A stretch of 64,000 nt of DNA from positions 5,270,001 to 5,334,000 of the forward strand of contig NZ_JAIWZC010000001.1 of assembly GCF_020297485.1 (NCBI RefSeq), read 5' to 3'. How positions within the stretch are numbered: the stretch's first letter is position 1; every line of letters starts with the position of its first letter. A program made the position numbers and the translations under genes. Of the stretch, positions 1-9,787 are shown piece by piece. This DNA comes from Enterocloster clostridioformis (lineage in GTDB: Bacteria > Bacillota > Clostridia > Lachnospirales > Lachnospiraceae). Under the pieces are notes generated by a model. The model had not been told where the DNA came from. It did no database searches and saw only the letters and a program-made list of their open reading frames with translations.

Positions 1-900
1 GGTATCACATTTTTTGACACAGCCAGGAACTATACGGACAGCGAGGAAAAGTTGGGAGCCGCGCTTGAGGGAATACGTGATAAGGTGTTCATCGCAACCA
101 AGACAGCAGCAAAGACAGCAGAGAAATTCCGGGAGGACCTGGAGATTTCCCTGAAAAACCTGAGGACAGACCATGTGGACCTCTATCAATTCCATAATCC
201 TTCCTTCTGTCCAAAGCCAGGAGACGGCACAGGACTGTATGAAGCCGTGCTGGAGGCTAAGGAGCAGGGCAAGGTACGCCACATAGGAATCACCAACCAC
301 AGGCTGTCAGTGGCCATGGAGGCAATTGATTCAGGCATTTATGAGACGCTGCAGTTTCCATTCTGTTATCTGGCCACGGATAAGGACCTGGAACTGGTGG
401 AACAGTGCAGGGAAGCAGGCATGGGGTTCATTGCCATGAAGGCATTATCCGGCGGTCTTATCAATAATTCACGGGCAGCCTACGCATATTTAGCCCAGTT
501 TGACAATGTGCTTCCAATCTGGGGTGTTCAGAGAGAACGGGAGCTGGATGAATTCCTGTCTTATGTGGGAAATCCGCCTGAGATGACAGATGAGATAAGG
601 GCGCTGATTGATAAGGACAGGAAAGAACTCCTGGGAGAATTCTGCAGAGGCTGCGGATACTGTATGCCATGTCCCGTGGGCATTGAAATCAATAACTGTG
701 CCAGGATGTCCCTTATGATACGCAGGGCTCCTTCCGCGGCCTGGCTGACGCCGGACGCGCAGGAGAAAATGAAGAAGATTGAACAGTGCCTCCACTGCAA
801 CCAGTGCAAGGGAAAATGTCCATATAACCTGGACACGCCCTCACTGTTGGAGAAGAACCTGAAGGACTATCTGGAGATTCTGAATGGAAAGGAATATTAG
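1..900 (+). CDS. Aldo/keto reductase with C-terminal ferredoxin-like domain (5' partial)
   Basis: The reading frame is already open at base 1 ([16 protein letters not shown]), so the true start lies left of the window; the TTG at 52 is not the start. The AKR tetrad is visible: Asp and Tyr in FDTARNYT, Lys in ATKTA and His in QFHN. The last third carries cysteine clusters [14 protein letters not shown] and [14 protein letters not shown], typical of aldo/keto reductases with a 4Fe-4S-type tail. It is probably a cytoplasmic NAD(P)H oxidoreductase; its substrate cannot be read from the sequence. A hairpin terminator follows. Confidence 0.9.
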   Translation, partial: GITFFDTARNYTDSEEKLGAALEGIRDKVFIATKTAAKTAEKFREDLEISLKNLRTDHVDLYQFHNPSFCPKPGDGTGLYEAVLEAKEQGKVRHIGITNHRLSVAMEAIDSGIYETLQFPFCYLATDKDLELVEQCREAGMGFIAMKALSGGLINNSRAAYAYLAQFDNVLPIWGVQRERELDEFLSYVGNPPEMTDEIRALIDKDRKELLGEFCRGCGYCMPCPVGIEINNCARMSLMIRRAPSAAWLTPDAQEKMKKIEQCLHCNQCKGKCPYNLDTPSLLEKNLKDYLEILNGKEY

Positions 901-942
901 AGGAAACAGACGAAGAAAATAGAAACAGTAGCGAAGGAAAGG

Positions 943-986
943 AAACAGCGCCCGCTGCCATTACAGGCAGAGGAAGCGCTGTTTTT
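943..986 (+). terminator. Rho-independent terminator after the aldo/keto reductase
   Basis: AAACAGCGC at 943-951 pairs with GCGCTGTTT at 975-983, followed by a T run. It ends the reductase transcript before the convergent ATPase gene. Confidence 0.75.
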
Positions 987-1017
987 AATAAAACCAAGGT
1001 ATTGATTTTTCCGGGGA

Positions 1018-2781
1018 TTAATTGCGGTAGCGGTTGATGCAGGCGTATATCTCCTGGATCCTCGGCATAGAGAGGCCGCAGGCTGTGTAGGAGCTGTCGC
1101 CCACGGCGGCCAGCCCGCCCTTCTGTATCTCCTTAAGCAGCATGGAGACCGTATCCCTTACCGTATACCGTTCAAGCAGCTGGTGTTCCACACAGTAGCG
1201 CAGCATCTGTGCCAGAGTGCTGGTCTGTTCAGCGTCAATGAGCTGCTCCACGAACCGCAGGTCCACAGGGGATTTGCCGATTTGCAGGGAATCTTTTCCA
1301 TATACCTTAACCTTAATGCGTTCGTCACGGCCTCCGCCGAGGGTCCCCCTGCCTCTGTAATTACCCCTGTTTGCGGCAGCAAAATTTCCCGATACAGCCT
1401 GGGAACCGACTTTATTGCTTATCAGCCTGCGTTCCCCGGACGGAAGAAGAAAGCCGGGGGCAGAGGTGATGGGCTCAACGCCGTAGGCGGAACAGAAGGT
1501 CTTGGTCTTATCCGTGATGTCCAGCGGTTCATAGCAGTCCATCTGGAGGATGGTATCTGCAATATAGAAATAAGCGCCTGAACTTCCTGCCACCATAACA
1601 GTTGAAATGCCTGATTTTTCATACAAATCCCTGGCCCTCTCAATGAATGGGGTAATGGGCTCCTGGGCCCGGCTGATGATTTTCTGCATCAGATCATCCC
1701 TGACCATGAAGTTGGTGGCGGAGGTATCCTCGTCAATCAGAAAGACACGGCTTCCGGCCTCAATCCCTTCGATGACAGCGGCTGCCTGGGAGGTGCTGCC
1801 GCTGGCATCCTCAGTGGAGAAGCAGTGAGTGTCTTTTTTGTTGGGCAGGTCGTTGATAAACAGGGAAATGTCTACATTCTGAACGCTTCTGCCGTCCTCT
1901 GCCCGCAGCTTCATGGCAGTGGAATCAGTAATAACATATTCCCGCCCATCTCCGGCCACATGGTTGTAGACGCCGGACTCCAGTGCCTTTAACAGGGTGG
2001 ATTTGCCATGATATCCGCCGCCCACAATTAGGGTAATGCCCCGGTGAAGTCCCATGCCGGTGATTCTGCCGTGATGGGGAAGGTTTAATTCCATTTTGAG
2101 GGAATCCGGTGACTGGAAGGGCACGCTGCCTTTCATGGGCCGGCTGGAAATGCCGCTTTCCCTGGGAAGGATGGCGCCGTCTGCCACAAAGGAGACCAGT
2201 CCCAGGCGTTCCAGTTCACATCGGATAAAATGCTGGTCTTCCGCCAGGTCTGACACGGCCTTTACCTCCCGGGCAGGCCTGTTTTTATAATAGAATACGG
2301 TTTTGACACACCGCGGCAGGAAGTCAAACAGGATCTTAATCAGTTCGCCGGAATTAATGGTCCTGCCATTGGCAGGAAAACCTGCCTCAAAGCGTGCCGT
2401 TATACCCTTAGTGCTGCATTCGCAGGCTGTCCGGCTCAGAATCTCAGGCCCAGGATTGCTGGTGGCAATCAGGCCGCTTTTGCCGGAACCTTTTGCTTTA
2501 AAATTGTACTTGGCGATTTCCTGGCAGAACTGCCTGACCAGATAATCTTCCAGGGCAGTCTGCTTGTGGGGGGCGTCAAAATATCCGCTGGGGTAGGCGG
2601 CCCTCTGAAGCGGAATAAATACACTTAATTTGGAAGGGGATGCAAAGGGGTCCCCCTGTACATGGTCGATGGAAAGTACATAATCCGTAAAGTCATAGGA
2701 ACCCCGCGTATCTTTATAGGCCGGATACCCCTTCCGGTCAATGGATTCCAGTAATCTTCTCAGGTCTTGTGCTGATTTCAT
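1018..2781 (-). CDS. ABC-class P-loop ATPase (COG3044-like)
   Basis: This 587-residue soluble protein has no membrane segments. A Walker A motif GGGYHGKST lies near residue 250 and a Walker B-like VFLIDEDTSATNFM near residue 345. The N-terminus (SAQDLRRLLESIDRKGYPAYKDTRGSY, split here only by description) and overall length fit the 'predicted ATPase of the ABC class' family, whose role is poorly known. The ATG at 2781 has a GAGGTGAAG site upstream on the minus strand. It stands alone, convergent with the reductase. Confidence 0.85.
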   Translation of the reverse strand: MKSAQDLRRLLESIDRKGYPAYKDTRGSYDFTDYVLSIDHVQGDPFASPSKLSVFIPLQRAAYPSGYFDAPHKQTALEDYLVRQFCQEIAKYNFKAKGSGKSGLIATSNPGPEILSRTACECSTKGITARFEAGFPANGRTINSGELIKILFDFLPRCVKTVFYYKNRPAREVKAVSDLAEDQHFIRCELERLGLVSFVADGAILPRESGISSRPMKGSVPFQSPDSLKMELNLPHHGRITGMGLHRGITLIVGGGYHGKSTLLKALESGVYNHVAGDGREYVITDSTAMKLRAEDGRSVQNVDISLFINDLPNKKDTHCFSTEDASGSTSQAAAVIEGIEAGSRVFLIDEDTSATNFMVRDDLMQKIISRAQEPITPFIERARDLYEKSGISTVMVAGSSGAYFYIADTILQMDCYEPLDITDKTKTFCSAYGVEPITSAPGFLLPSGERRLISNKVGSQAVSGNFAAANRGNYRGRGTLGGGRDERIKVKVYGKDSLQIGKSPVDLRFVEQLIDAEQTSTLAQMLRYCVEHQLLERYTVRDTVSMLLKEIQKGGLAAVGDSSYTACGLSMPRIQEIYACINRYRN

Positions 2782-2975
2782 GATGATGCTTCACCTCTTC
2801 GCCTGCGCTGCCAGGCCGGAGTCCAGGTCCGGTCTGCCGTTTGGCAGGCTCCTTTTTCTGTATTTGCTTTCTATATTTTATAGCAGGTCCGGCGAAAATG
2901 CAACCGGGAAGAGCAGTCTGCCGGGAGGACATATGGCGGTCAAGGCATCATCCGGCCATCCGGGATTAGGCAGCG

Positions 2976-3004
2976 TTGAAGCAAGCCATGTTTTATGGTA
3001 TGAT
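2976..3004 (+). promoter_or_regulatory. Promoter for the SIR2-like gene
   Basis: TTGAAG (2976-2981), 17-bp spacer, TATGAT (2999-3004), about 90 bp before the start codon. The rest of the 2782-3093 gap shows nothing else convincing; a short CTGCC/GGCAG inverted repeat near 2838-2850 is too weak to call. Confidence 0.5.
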
Positions 3005-3093
3005 AGCATAAGACGGCGCCGGGCCCGAAGTGGAATGTCAGAGACACTTGGGTTCATGGGCAGCCTTACGAAAGACAGGAGTGAAGAGCGGAT

Positions 3094-3765
3094 ATGGACC
3101 AGCAGAAGAAGGAGTTGTCAGAGGCGCTGTCCGGCGCGGAAAAGGTACTTATAGGCATCGGAGGGGAATGGAAATTAAGGGACGACGGTAGAGATGTGCG
3201 CCAGCGCTGTCTGGGAGACCAGGCTCAGGAGGAGCTTCGGGAAGCTTACGCGGCCCTGTGGAGTCTGGTCAGGGACAAGGATTATTACGTGGTTACCACT
3301 GTGACGGATGGAGCTGTCTATGACACGGATTTTGACAGCGGGCGGGTGGTCGCTCCCTGCGGAAATATTCATTGGAGGCAGTGTTCCAAGGCCTGTACCA
3401 AGGATATATGGGAAGAGGGGGAGGTGCCGGATGATATCTGCCCTCACTGCAAGGCTCCCCTGACAGGCAATACGGTTGATGCAGAGACTTATATAGAGGA
3501 AGGCTACCTGCCCAGGTGGGAGGCATACAAGAAATGGCAGACAGGGACTCTGAACCGCAGACTGGTTATCCTGGAACTGGGAGAGGGGTTTAAGACGCCT
3601 ACCGTCATGCGCTGGCCATTTGAGAAGATTGGTTTTTTCAATCAGAAATCCGTGTTTTACAGGATACATGAAACGTTTTACCAAATGCCCAAAGAAATGG
3701 GAGAGCGGGCCGCGGGAATCCAGGCAGATTCCGTTGCCTTTATCCGCGGCCTGGCAGAGGACTGA
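3094..3765 (+). CDS. SIR2-like NAD-binding protein
   Basis: This 223-residue soluble protein has an N-terminal glycine motif (LIGIGGEWK) where sirtuins have their Rossmann loop. A zinc-site-like pair follows (CSKAC and CPHCKAPL, residues about 95-130). The C-terminal stretch LVILELGEGFKTPTVMRWPF resembles the nucleotide-binding part of bacterial SIR2-like/SirTM proteins. Canonical sirtuin catalytic residues are not obvious, so deacetylase or ADP-ribosyltransferase activity is only an inference. It is a single gene with its own promoter and no macrodomain or lipoyl-carrier partner nearby, unlike classic SirTM operons. Confidence 0.6.
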   Translation: MDQQKKELSEALSGAEKVLIGIGGEWKLRDDGRDVRQRCLGDQAQEELREAYAALWSLVRDKDYYVVTTVTDGAVYDTDFDSGRVVAPCGNIHWRQCSKACTKDIWEEGEVPDDICPHCKAPLTGNTVDAETYIEEGYLPRWEAYKKWQTGTLNRRLVILELGEGFKTPTVMRWPFEKIGFFNQKSVFYRIHETFYQMPKEMGERAAGIQADSVAFIRGLAED

Positions 3766-3880
3766 GAAGAATATCAGAATTACTTTATCACTACCATGCC
3801 TTGTTAATATCAGCCGGTCAATTACATTCCAAGAGGTCCCGTTGGCAATCATCTGATATTCAAGCGATTATAAAAAAAAG

Positions 3881-3909
3881 TTGCCTTTATCACGTTACAA
3901 TGCTAAAAT
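3881..3909 (+). promoter_or_regulatory. Promoter of hisH-hisF
   Basis: TTGCCT (3881-3886), 17-bp spacer, TAAAAT (3904-3909), 29 bp before the hisH start. It is the only good match in the gap. Confidence 0.5.
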
Positions 3910-3937
3910 ATTAAATCATAGGAACGAGGTTGAATGT

Positions 3938-4543
3938 ATGATTGCTATTATTGATTATGACGCAGGAAACCTGCGCAGTGTGGAAAAAGCCCTGCTTTCA
4001 CTGGGAGAAACGCCTGTCATAACCAGGGACAGGAAAACGATACTCAAAGCGGACAAGGTCATTCTGCCCGGGGTGGGATCCTTTGGCGATGCCATGGGAA
4101 AGCTGAAGCAGTATGATCTTGTGGATGTGATTTGCGAGACAGTGGACCAGGGAACTCCATTTCTGGGTATATGCCTGGGGCTGCAGCTTTTATTTGCCGG
4201 CAGTGAGGAGCGCCATGGGGCTGCCGGTCTGGGCATTCTTCCGGGAAAGATACTTAAGATACCGGAACATCCCGGACTTAAAATTCCGCATATGGGCTGG
4301 AATTCACTGAAGATAAGGCCGGAGGCAAAGCTGTTTCATGGGATTGAAGACGGAGCCTATGTTTACTTTGTCCATTCCTATTATTTGAAAGCAGAGGACG
4401 AGTCCGTTGTGGCGGCTTCCACAGAGTACAGCACCATAATCCACGCTTCTGTTGAACGGGGAAATGTGTTTGCATGCCAGTTCCACCCGGAGAAAAGCGG
4501 GAAGGTGGGCCTTGCCATTCTTAAGAATTTTATCGGACTGTAA
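3938..4543 (+). CDS. hisH: Imidazole glycerol phosphate synthase, glutaminase subunit
   Basis: The 201-residue class I glutamine amidotransferase supplies ammonia to HisF for histidine (and AICAR) synthesis. The nucleophile Cys is in [10 protein letters not shown], and the His-Glu pair is in CQFHPEKSG near the C-terminus. An upstream in-frame TTG would add 19 residues, but the ATG at 3938 has a GAACGAGGT site and gives the family's usual beginning [15 protein letters not shown]. hisF follows 74 bp later. No other his genes are in the window, so this is a detached pair. Confidence 0.95.
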   Translation: MIAIIDYDAGNLRSVEKALLSLGETPVITRDRKTILKADKVILPGVGSFGDAMGKLKQYDLVDVICETVDQGTPFLGICLGLQLLFAGSEERHGAAGLGILPGKILKIPEHPGLKIPHMGWNSLKIRPEAKLFHGIEDGAYVYFVHSYYLKAEDESVVAASTEYSTIIHASVERGNVFACQFHPEKSGKVGLAILKNFIGL

Positions 4544-4617
4544 AAGTCCCGCGCTGTCTGAAAAAATGTTGCCAGGACAGCGCCATGCCATTTAAAACAA
4601 GAGATAGGAGAGGCGAT

Positions 4618-5379
4618 ATGTTTACCAAAAGAATCATGCCATGTCTGGACGTGAACAACGGACGCGTGGTAAAAGGCGTAAATTTTGTGAACCTGCGGGA
4701 CGCAGGGGACCCGGTGGAGATAGCCGCGGCTTATGACAAGGCAGGGGCAGATGAACTGGTATTTCTGGATATCACGGCATCCTCAGACAACCGCCGCACT
4801 GTGGTGGATATGGTGCGCAAGGTGGCGGAGACTGTTTTCATCCCGTTTACTGTGGGCGGCGGCATACGCACGGTGGAAGATTTCCGCATGCTTCTCCGGG
4901 AGGGCGCGGATAAGATATCCATTAATTCCTCAGCCATCGACAATCCGCGTCTTATCAGCGACGCGGCGGACAAGTTCGGCCGCCAATGTGTGGTGGTAGC
5001 CATAGATGCCAGGCACAGGGCTGATGGAAAAGGCTGGAACATCTATAAGCACGGCGGGCGCGTGGATGTGGGTATAGATGCCCTGGAGTGGGCCATGGAG
5101 GCAGACCGTCTGGGAGCGGGTGAGATACTGCTCACCAGCATGGACTGCGACGGAACCAGGAACGGATATGACAACGAACTGACTTCTCTCATAGCCTCCC
5201 ACGTATCCGTGCCTGTCATTGCCTCGGGAGGCGCCGGGAATAAGGAACATTTCTATGATGCGCTGACAAAGGGCGGCGCGGACGCTGTCCTGGCCGCATC
5301 TTTGTTTCATTATAAGGAACTGGAAATAAGGGACCTTAAGGAGTACCTGTCGGAGAGAGGGATTGCCGTAAGGATATAG
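4618..5379 (+). CDS. hisF: Imidazole glycerol phosphate synthase, cyclase subunit
   Basis: The 253-residue TIM-barrel cyclase is the normal length. Catalytic Asp residues lie in [14 protein letters not shown] (N-terminus) and [10 protein letters not shown]. Phosphate-binding glycine motifs TVGGGIRT and IASGGAGN are present. The ATG at 4618 has AGGAG 7 bp upstream; the in-frame ATG at 4585 lacks a site. It forms the heterodimer with HisH and makes IGP and AICAR from PRFAR. Confidence 0.96.
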   Translation: MFTKRIMPCLDVNNGRVVKGVNFVNLRDAGDPVEIAAAYDKAGADELVFLDITASSDNRRTVVDMVRKVAETVFIPFTVGGGIRTVEDFRMLLREGADKISINSSAIDNPRLISDAADKFGRQCVVVAIDARHRADGKGWNIYKHGGRVDVGIDALEWAMEADRLGAGEILLTSMDCDGTRNGYDNELTSLIASHVSVPVIASGGAGNKEHFYDALTKGGADAVLAASLFHYKELEIRDLKEYLSERGIAVRI

Positions 5380-5511
5380 CGGAAGGGCTGGAACGCGGGG
5401 GCCGGAGGCTTTGACGGCGGAAGCAGAACGGGTAGCATGGTAAATAGAGTGAAACATGTGCCTGTTTTTCATGGGTGGAGACATATGGGGCGATCCGGCT
5501 GACGTATGAAG

Positions 5512-5570
5512 CCGAAAGCCCCCATCCGAAAGCCCCCATCCGAAAGCCCCCATCCGCAAGCCCCGTCCGC
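5512..5570. repeat. 14-bp tandem repeat in the hisF-ung gap
   Basis: Three perfect units of CCGAAAGCCCCCAT (5512-5553) are followed by degenerate units (5554-5570) and C-rich CCATCCTCC-type sequence to about 5620. The 412-bp gap (5380-5791) shows no credible gene. Open frames on both strands come from the repeat's bias. Confidence 0.8.
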
Positions 5571-5791
5571 AGGTTACAGCAGCAAGCCCCATCCTCCATT
5601 CCTCCATCCTCCTGTCTCATGCCCTCTGTCCCATATCTCGATACCGTTGCCCTCCTATATCCATCCTCACCAGGCTGCGCTCCCGGCCCTCTTTCTTAAT
5701 TATTTTGTCGATATCCGTTGTTTCCTGCGGTTTCCTATGCTAAAATATGAAAATGTGAATTTATATCGTGAAAGAAAAGGAGAAGCAGGAT

Positions 5792-6466
5792 ATGGCCGCT
5801 ATTACCAATGACTGGCTGGGGCCCATGAGCAGCGAGTTTAAGAAGCCCTATTATAAAGAACTGTACAAGACAGTAAAGCATGAATATGAGACCAAAAGGG
5901 TGTTTCCCGAACCCGATGATATCTTCAACGCGTTTGCCTTTACACCGCTGGCAGACGTGAAGGCAGTGATTCTGGGGCAGGACCCTTACCACAATTATGG
6001 CCAGGCCCATGGCCTGTGTTTTTCGGTAAAGCCGGACGTGGATATTCCTCCCTCATTGGTGAATATTTACCAGGAGCTTCACGACGATTTGGGGTGTTAT
6101 ATACCGAATAACGGTTACCTGAAAAAATGGGCTGACCAGGGTGTCATGCTGTTAAATACAGTGCTCACGGTGAGAGCCCACCAGGCTAATTCCCACCGGG
6201 ACATTGGGTGGGAGAAGTTTACGGATGCAGCCATAAGCATTCTTAACCAGCAGGACAGGCCCATGGTGTTTATTTTATGGGGACGTCCGGCCCAGGCTAA
6301 GAAGGCAATGCTGAATAATCCCAGGCATTTAATCCTGGAGGCGCCCCACCCAAGTCCCTTGTCAGCGTCCAGGGGATTTTTCGGCAGCAGGCCTTTCAGC
6401 AAGACCAATGCATTTTTAGCAGAGCACGGCCTTACGCCTGTTGACTGGCAGATTGAGAATGTATAA
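5792..6466 (+). CDS. ung: Uracil-DNA glycosylase, family 1
   Basis: The enzyme removes uracil from DNA as the first step of base excision repair. The water-activating loop GQDPYHNYGQAHGL, the uracil-binding ILWGRPAQ and the DNA-intercalation loop HPSPLSASRGFFGSRPF are all intact. At 224 residues it is full length. The ATG at 5792 has AAGGAG 9 bp upstream; the GTG at 5768 would place that site inside the gene. It is monocistronic, with uppP 128 bp downstream. Confidence 0.96.
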   Translation: MAAITNDWLGPMSSEFKKPYYKELYKTVKHEYETKRVFPEPDDIFNAFAFTPLADVKAVILGQDPYHNYGQAHGLCFSVKPDVDIPPSLVNIYQELHDDLGCYIPNNGYLKKWADQGVMLLNTVLTVRAHQANSHRDIGWEKFTDAAISILNQQDRPMVFILWGRPAQAKKAMLNNPRHLILEAPHPSPLSASRGFFGSRPFSKTNAFLAEHGLTPVDWQIENV

Positions 6467-6594
6467 AACAGGTATAGGGATAGATAAGAATACATAAAAT
6501 GTACAGCAGGCAGGGGCCCTTGCAGCAGGATGGCTGCACGGGCGGGATGCCGAGGGCGTCAGGGAATGGAGCCTGTCTGCGGTAAGGAGAATTT

Positions 6595-7437
6595 ATGAGT
6601 TTAGTTGAAGTGTTAAAGATCATTGTACTGGGAATTGTGGAGGGATTCACGGAGTGGCTTCCCATCAGCAGCACGGGCCATATGATTCTGGTGGATGAAA
6701 TCATACGTCTGAACCAGCCGGATGCGTTTAAGGACGTATTCCTGGTGGTGATCCAGTTAGGGGCCATCCTGGCCGTGGTGGTTATGTATTTTCATAAGCT
6801 GAATCCCTTCAGCCCCACCAAGACCAGCCGGCAGAAGGATGCCACCTGGGCTCTGTGGATTAAAATTATCATTGCCTGTGTTCCGGCAGCCATTCTGGGG
6901 CTTTTGCTGGATGACTGGATGGAGGCCCATCTGTTCAATGCCTATGTGGTGGCAGCGGCTCTGATTGTGTACGGCGTACTTTTTATTGTACTTGAGAACA
7001 GCAGCGTGTGCACCAATCCCAGGTTTAACAAGGCGGGACAGATTTCAGCCAAGACAGCGTTCCTCATTGGCATGGTACAGCTTCTGGCTTTGATACCGGG
7101 AACCTCCCGCTCCGGTTCCACCATTCTGGGCGCCATGGTCTTGGGCTGTTCCAGGGCTGCCGCGGCAGAGTTTTCATTTTTCCTGGGAATTCCGGTTATG
7201 TTTGGAGCCAGTTTGTTGAAAATCGTAAAGTATTTCCTGGCGGGGAATGCATTTACAGGACCGCAGATTTTCTACACCATACTGGGAATGCTGATTGCCT
7301 TTGTGGTCTCCATTTATTCCATCCGGTTTCTTATGAGCTATGTGCGCAAGCATGATTTTAAGTTCTTTGGATACTACAGAATTATCCTGGGCGTGATTGT
7401 GCTGGCATATTTTGGGATTACGGCGCTGGCCAGCTAG
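6595..7437 (+). CDS. uppP: Undecaprenyl-diphosphatase (BacA/UppP)
   Basis: This 280-residue polytopic membrane protein recycles undecaprenyl pyrophosphate to the monophosphate carrier used for peptidoglycan and polysaccharide export, and gives bacitracin tolerance. The two signature motifs are present: EGFTEWLPISSTGH near residue 17 and PGTSRSGSTILGAM near residue 165. AAGGAG lies 6 bp before the ATG. A strong terminator follows. Confidence 0.96.
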   Translation: MSLVEVLKIIVLGIVEGFTEWLPISSTGHMILVDEIIRLNQPDAFKDVFLVVIQLGAILAVVVMYFHKLNPFSPTKTSRQKDATWALWIKIIIACVPAAILGLLLDDWMEAHLFNAYVVAAALIVYGVLFIVLENSSVCTNPRFNKAGQISAKTAFLIGMVQLLALIPGTSRSGSTILGAMVLGCSRAAAAEFSFFLGIPVMFGASLLKIVKYFLAGNAFTGPQIFYTILGMLIAFVVSIYSIRFLMSYVRKHDFKFFGYYRIILGVIVLAYFGITALAS

Positions 7438-7503
7438 GAACGAAAGCCTGAAGCTTAATCATAAATAAAAGAGTGATTGCCAGAACAGAAATACGGAATA
7501 GAA

Positions 7504-7550
7504 AAGGGCTCTGCCATGCTGACGGATTGTGCATGGCAGAGCCCTTTTTG
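7504..7550. terminator. Bidirectional terminator between uppP and DAHP synthase
   Basis: AGGGCTCTGCCATGC (7505-7519) pairs perfectly with GCATGGCAGAGCCCT (7531-7545). T-rich runs follow on both strands, so it serves both convergent genes. Confidence 0.85.
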
Positions 7551-7586
7551 CTGTTCGTTTTTGTTTGTTTGAATCATGTTATTGTG

Positions 7587-8618
7587 CTAATCCAGATTAT
7601 CCGCAATCTCGTACAGCAGCCGCTCCGTATCATCCCATCCCAGACAGGGATCGGTGATGGATTTGCCGTAGCAGTGTTCCCCGATTTTCTGGCTGCCGGG
7701 CTCAATATAGCTCTCAATCATGAGGCCCTTTACCAGATTCCTTATATCTCCGGAGTGACGGCGGCTGTGGAGCACTTCTTTGGCAATGCGAATTTGTTCC
7801 TGATACTGCTTGTTAGAGTTGGCGTGGTTTGTGTCCACGATACAGGCCGGATTCTGCAGTCCCCGCTTGTTATACAGGTCAAATAAAAGCTTCAAGTCTT
7901 CGTAGTGGTAGTTGGGGGTGCACTGGCCCCTCTTGTTCACGGCTCCGCGCAGGATGGTGTGGGTCAGCGGATTGCCGGGGCACTGTACTTCAAAGCCGCG
8001 GAAGATGAAGTCGTGGGGAAGCTGTGCAGCCACCACGGAATTCAGCATAACGGTCAGGTCTCCGCTGGTGGGGTTCTTCATGCCTACGGGCACATCGCAG
8101 CCGCTGGCCACCAGCCGGTGGAACTGATTTTCCACGGAACGGGCGCCTACCGCCACATAGGACATCATGTCGGAGAGATAGTTCATGTTTTCAGGATAGA
8201 GCATTTCATCTGCGGTGGAAAAACCTGTCTCCCGCAGCACCCTCATGTGCATATGGCGGATGGCCAGTATTCCCTCGGACATATCAGGCCGTTTCTCAGG
8301 ATCGGGCTGATGAATCATTCCCATATATCCCTCGCCGGTGGTTCTGGGCTTGTTGGTGTAGACCCGGGGAATGATGATTAGCTTGTCCTTTGTCTTTTCC
8401 TGGACTTTCACAAGGCGTCCGGCGTAATCACATACAGATTCCTCGTTGTCAGCTGAGCAGGGGCCGATGATGACAACAAACTTGCCGCTCTCACCGGTAA
8501 ATACCTTTTTTATTTCCTCGTCCCGTGCATGTTTGATTTCCGCCAGATCAGGGGCCAGCGGGAATTGTTCCCGGATTTCTGCCGGCGTAGGCAGCTTATT
8601 GATGAATGTGAATCCCAT
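7587..8618 (-). CDS. aroF: 3-deoxy-7-phosphoheptulonate (DAHP) synthase, type I
   Basis: The enzyme condenses phosphoenolpyruvate and erythrose 4-phosphate, the first step of the shikimate pathway. The 343-residue protein aligns by eye with the E. coli AroF/G/H type: IGPCSADN, PRVYTNKPRTT, GARSVENQFHR, GMKNPTSGD and DTNHANSNKQ, with the metal-binding Cys, His, Glu and Asp in these motifs. Which allosteric isozyme it is cannot be told, so the symbol is generic. AGGAGG-type site precedes the ATG at 8618. Confidence 0.93.
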   Translation of the reverse strand: MGFTFINKLPTPAEIREQFPLAPDLAEIKHARDEEIKKVFTGESGKFVVIIGPCSADNEESVCDYAGRLVKVQEKTKDKLIIIPRVYTNKPRTTGEGYMGMIHQPDPEKRPDMSEGILAIRHMHMRVLRETGFSTADEMLYPENMNYLSDMMSYVAVGARSVENQFHRLVASGCDVPVGMKNPTSGDLTVMLNSVVAAQLPHDFIFRGFEVQCPGNPLTHTILRGAVNKRGQCTPNYHYEDLKLLFDLYNKRGLQNPACIVDTNHANSNKQYQEQIRIAKEVLHSRRHSGDIRNLVKGLMIESYIEPGSQKIGEHCYGKSITDPCLGWDDTERLLYEIADNLD

Positions 8619-8641
8619 TTCTTCGTCCTCCCATTATGTAA

Positions 8642-8707
8642 ACACCGGACTGCGGTGTAAGATACATTTCAATGCTTCATTATAGTATAGAAAACCGGAT
8701 TCGTAAA
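8642..8707 (-). promoter_or_regulatory. Promoter and leader hairpin of DAHP synthase
   Basis: On the minus strand, TTTACG (8707-8702), 17-bp spacer and a perfect TATAAT (8684-8679). The short leader contains an ACACCG/CGGTGT hairpin (8658-8642) just upstream of the ribosome site, which could affect translation. Confidence 0.6.
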
Positions 8708-8727
8708 TAGTGAATCCCACGAAAATA

Positions 8728-8756
8728 TTGACAATAAGGCATTTTCCAAGTATAAA
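8728..8756 (+). promoter_or_regulatory. Promoter of the DMT transporter gene
   Basis: TTGACA (8728-8733), 17-bp spacer, TATAAA (8751-8756), 37 bp before the start codon. Confidence 0.7.
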
Positions 8757-8792
8757 TAGAGACATGACTGGTGCGGGAGATTAACGTGTGAG

Positions 8793-9734
8793 ATGAAGAA
8801 TGATAAGAGACAGACAGCAGGAACCATAATGGCCCTGGCAGGCGGAACCTGCTGGGGATTTTCAGGCTGCTGCGGGCAGTATTTATTTGAACAGAAGGGA
8901 ATCGAGGCCCCGTGGCTGGTGGCTGTGAGGCTGTTTTTTGCGGGTATTATACTGGTTCTGGCCGGGTTTAAGCTTCACGGCAGGGATAACCTGAGGGTGT
9001 TCCGGAAGAAGAGTGATACCATCCATTTGCTGGCATTTGCTATTTTCGGCATAACCTTCTGCCAGTTTACCTATTTTATGGCAATCCAGGCATCCAACGC
9101 GGGAACGGCAACCGTGCTCCAGTACCTGTCGCCCATCCTGATTCTGGCAGTGGTGTGCATGCGGGAGCTGCGCCTTCCAAAGGGGCTTGAGCTGGCAGCC
9201 ATTGGTCTGTCTCTGTTTGGCACCTTTGTTATTGGCACCCACGGGGACATTCACTCCTTCCACATCACAGGGGAGGCCCTGTTCTGGGGTCTATTGGCAG
9301 CTGTGAGCTCCATGATTTATACCATCATACCGGGAGGACTGATACTTAAGTATGATATATACCAGGTGCTGGGATTCGGCATGTTTTTTGGCGGGATTGC
9401 CATGGGAGCTGTGGTGCGGCCGTGGAACTATGGGGTGGCATGGGACGCGGGCATAGTGGGAGCCCTGGCAGGCGTGGTGGTGGTGGGCACTGCCATTGCA
9501 TTTGGCCTGTACCTTCAGGGCGTCAGCATGATTGGACCCTTAAAGGGAAGCATCATGGGAAGCGTGGAGCCGGTATCCGCGGTGGTCATATCCGTGTTCT
9601 GGCTGGGAACCCGGTTTACGCTGCCTGATTTTCTGGGATTTGCCCTGATACTGGGAGCCGTGTTTGTGCTTACCTTTGCACACCGCCCGGGAGGGGAAAC
9701 GGCAAAAGGAGCCGATTTCTCCGCGGATTCCTAA
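8793..9734 (+). CDS. EamA/DMT-superfamily permease
   Basis: This 313-residue inner-membrane protein has about ten hydrophobic segments in two EamA halves (residues about 12-145 and 160-295). Features include the N-terminal GGTCWGFSGCCGQYLF and the second-half GPLKGSIMGSVEPVSAVVIS, the usual 'x-x-x-EPV' signature of metabolite exporters. Substrate unknown. It is expressed alone from a good promoter, between DAHP synthase and the tyrS T-box. Confidence 0.9.
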   Translation: MKNDKRQTAGTIMALAGGTCWGFSGCCGQYLFEQKGIEAPWLVAVRLFFAGIILVLAGFKLHGRDNLRVFRKKSDTIHLLAFAIFGITFCQFTYFMAIQASNAGTATVLQYLSPILILAVVCMRELRLPKGLELAAIGLSLFGTFVIGTHGDIHSFHITGEALFWGLLAAVSSMIYTIIPGGLILKYDIYQVLGFGMFFGGIAMGAVVRPWNYGVAWDAGIVGALAGVVVVGTAIAFGLYLQGVSMIGPLKGSIMGSVEPVSAVVISVFWLGTRFTLPDFLGFALILGAVFVLTFAHRPGGETAKGADFSADS

Positions 9735-9787
9735 AAGATTCCTAAAAGTCCGATTCCCGGGATTGTATAGGTTTCCGGGATTGACTC

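Noticed and set aside
5500..5640. CRISPR array from the 14-bp repeats
   Set aside because: Units are contiguous with no spacers and too short; it is a simple tandem repeat.
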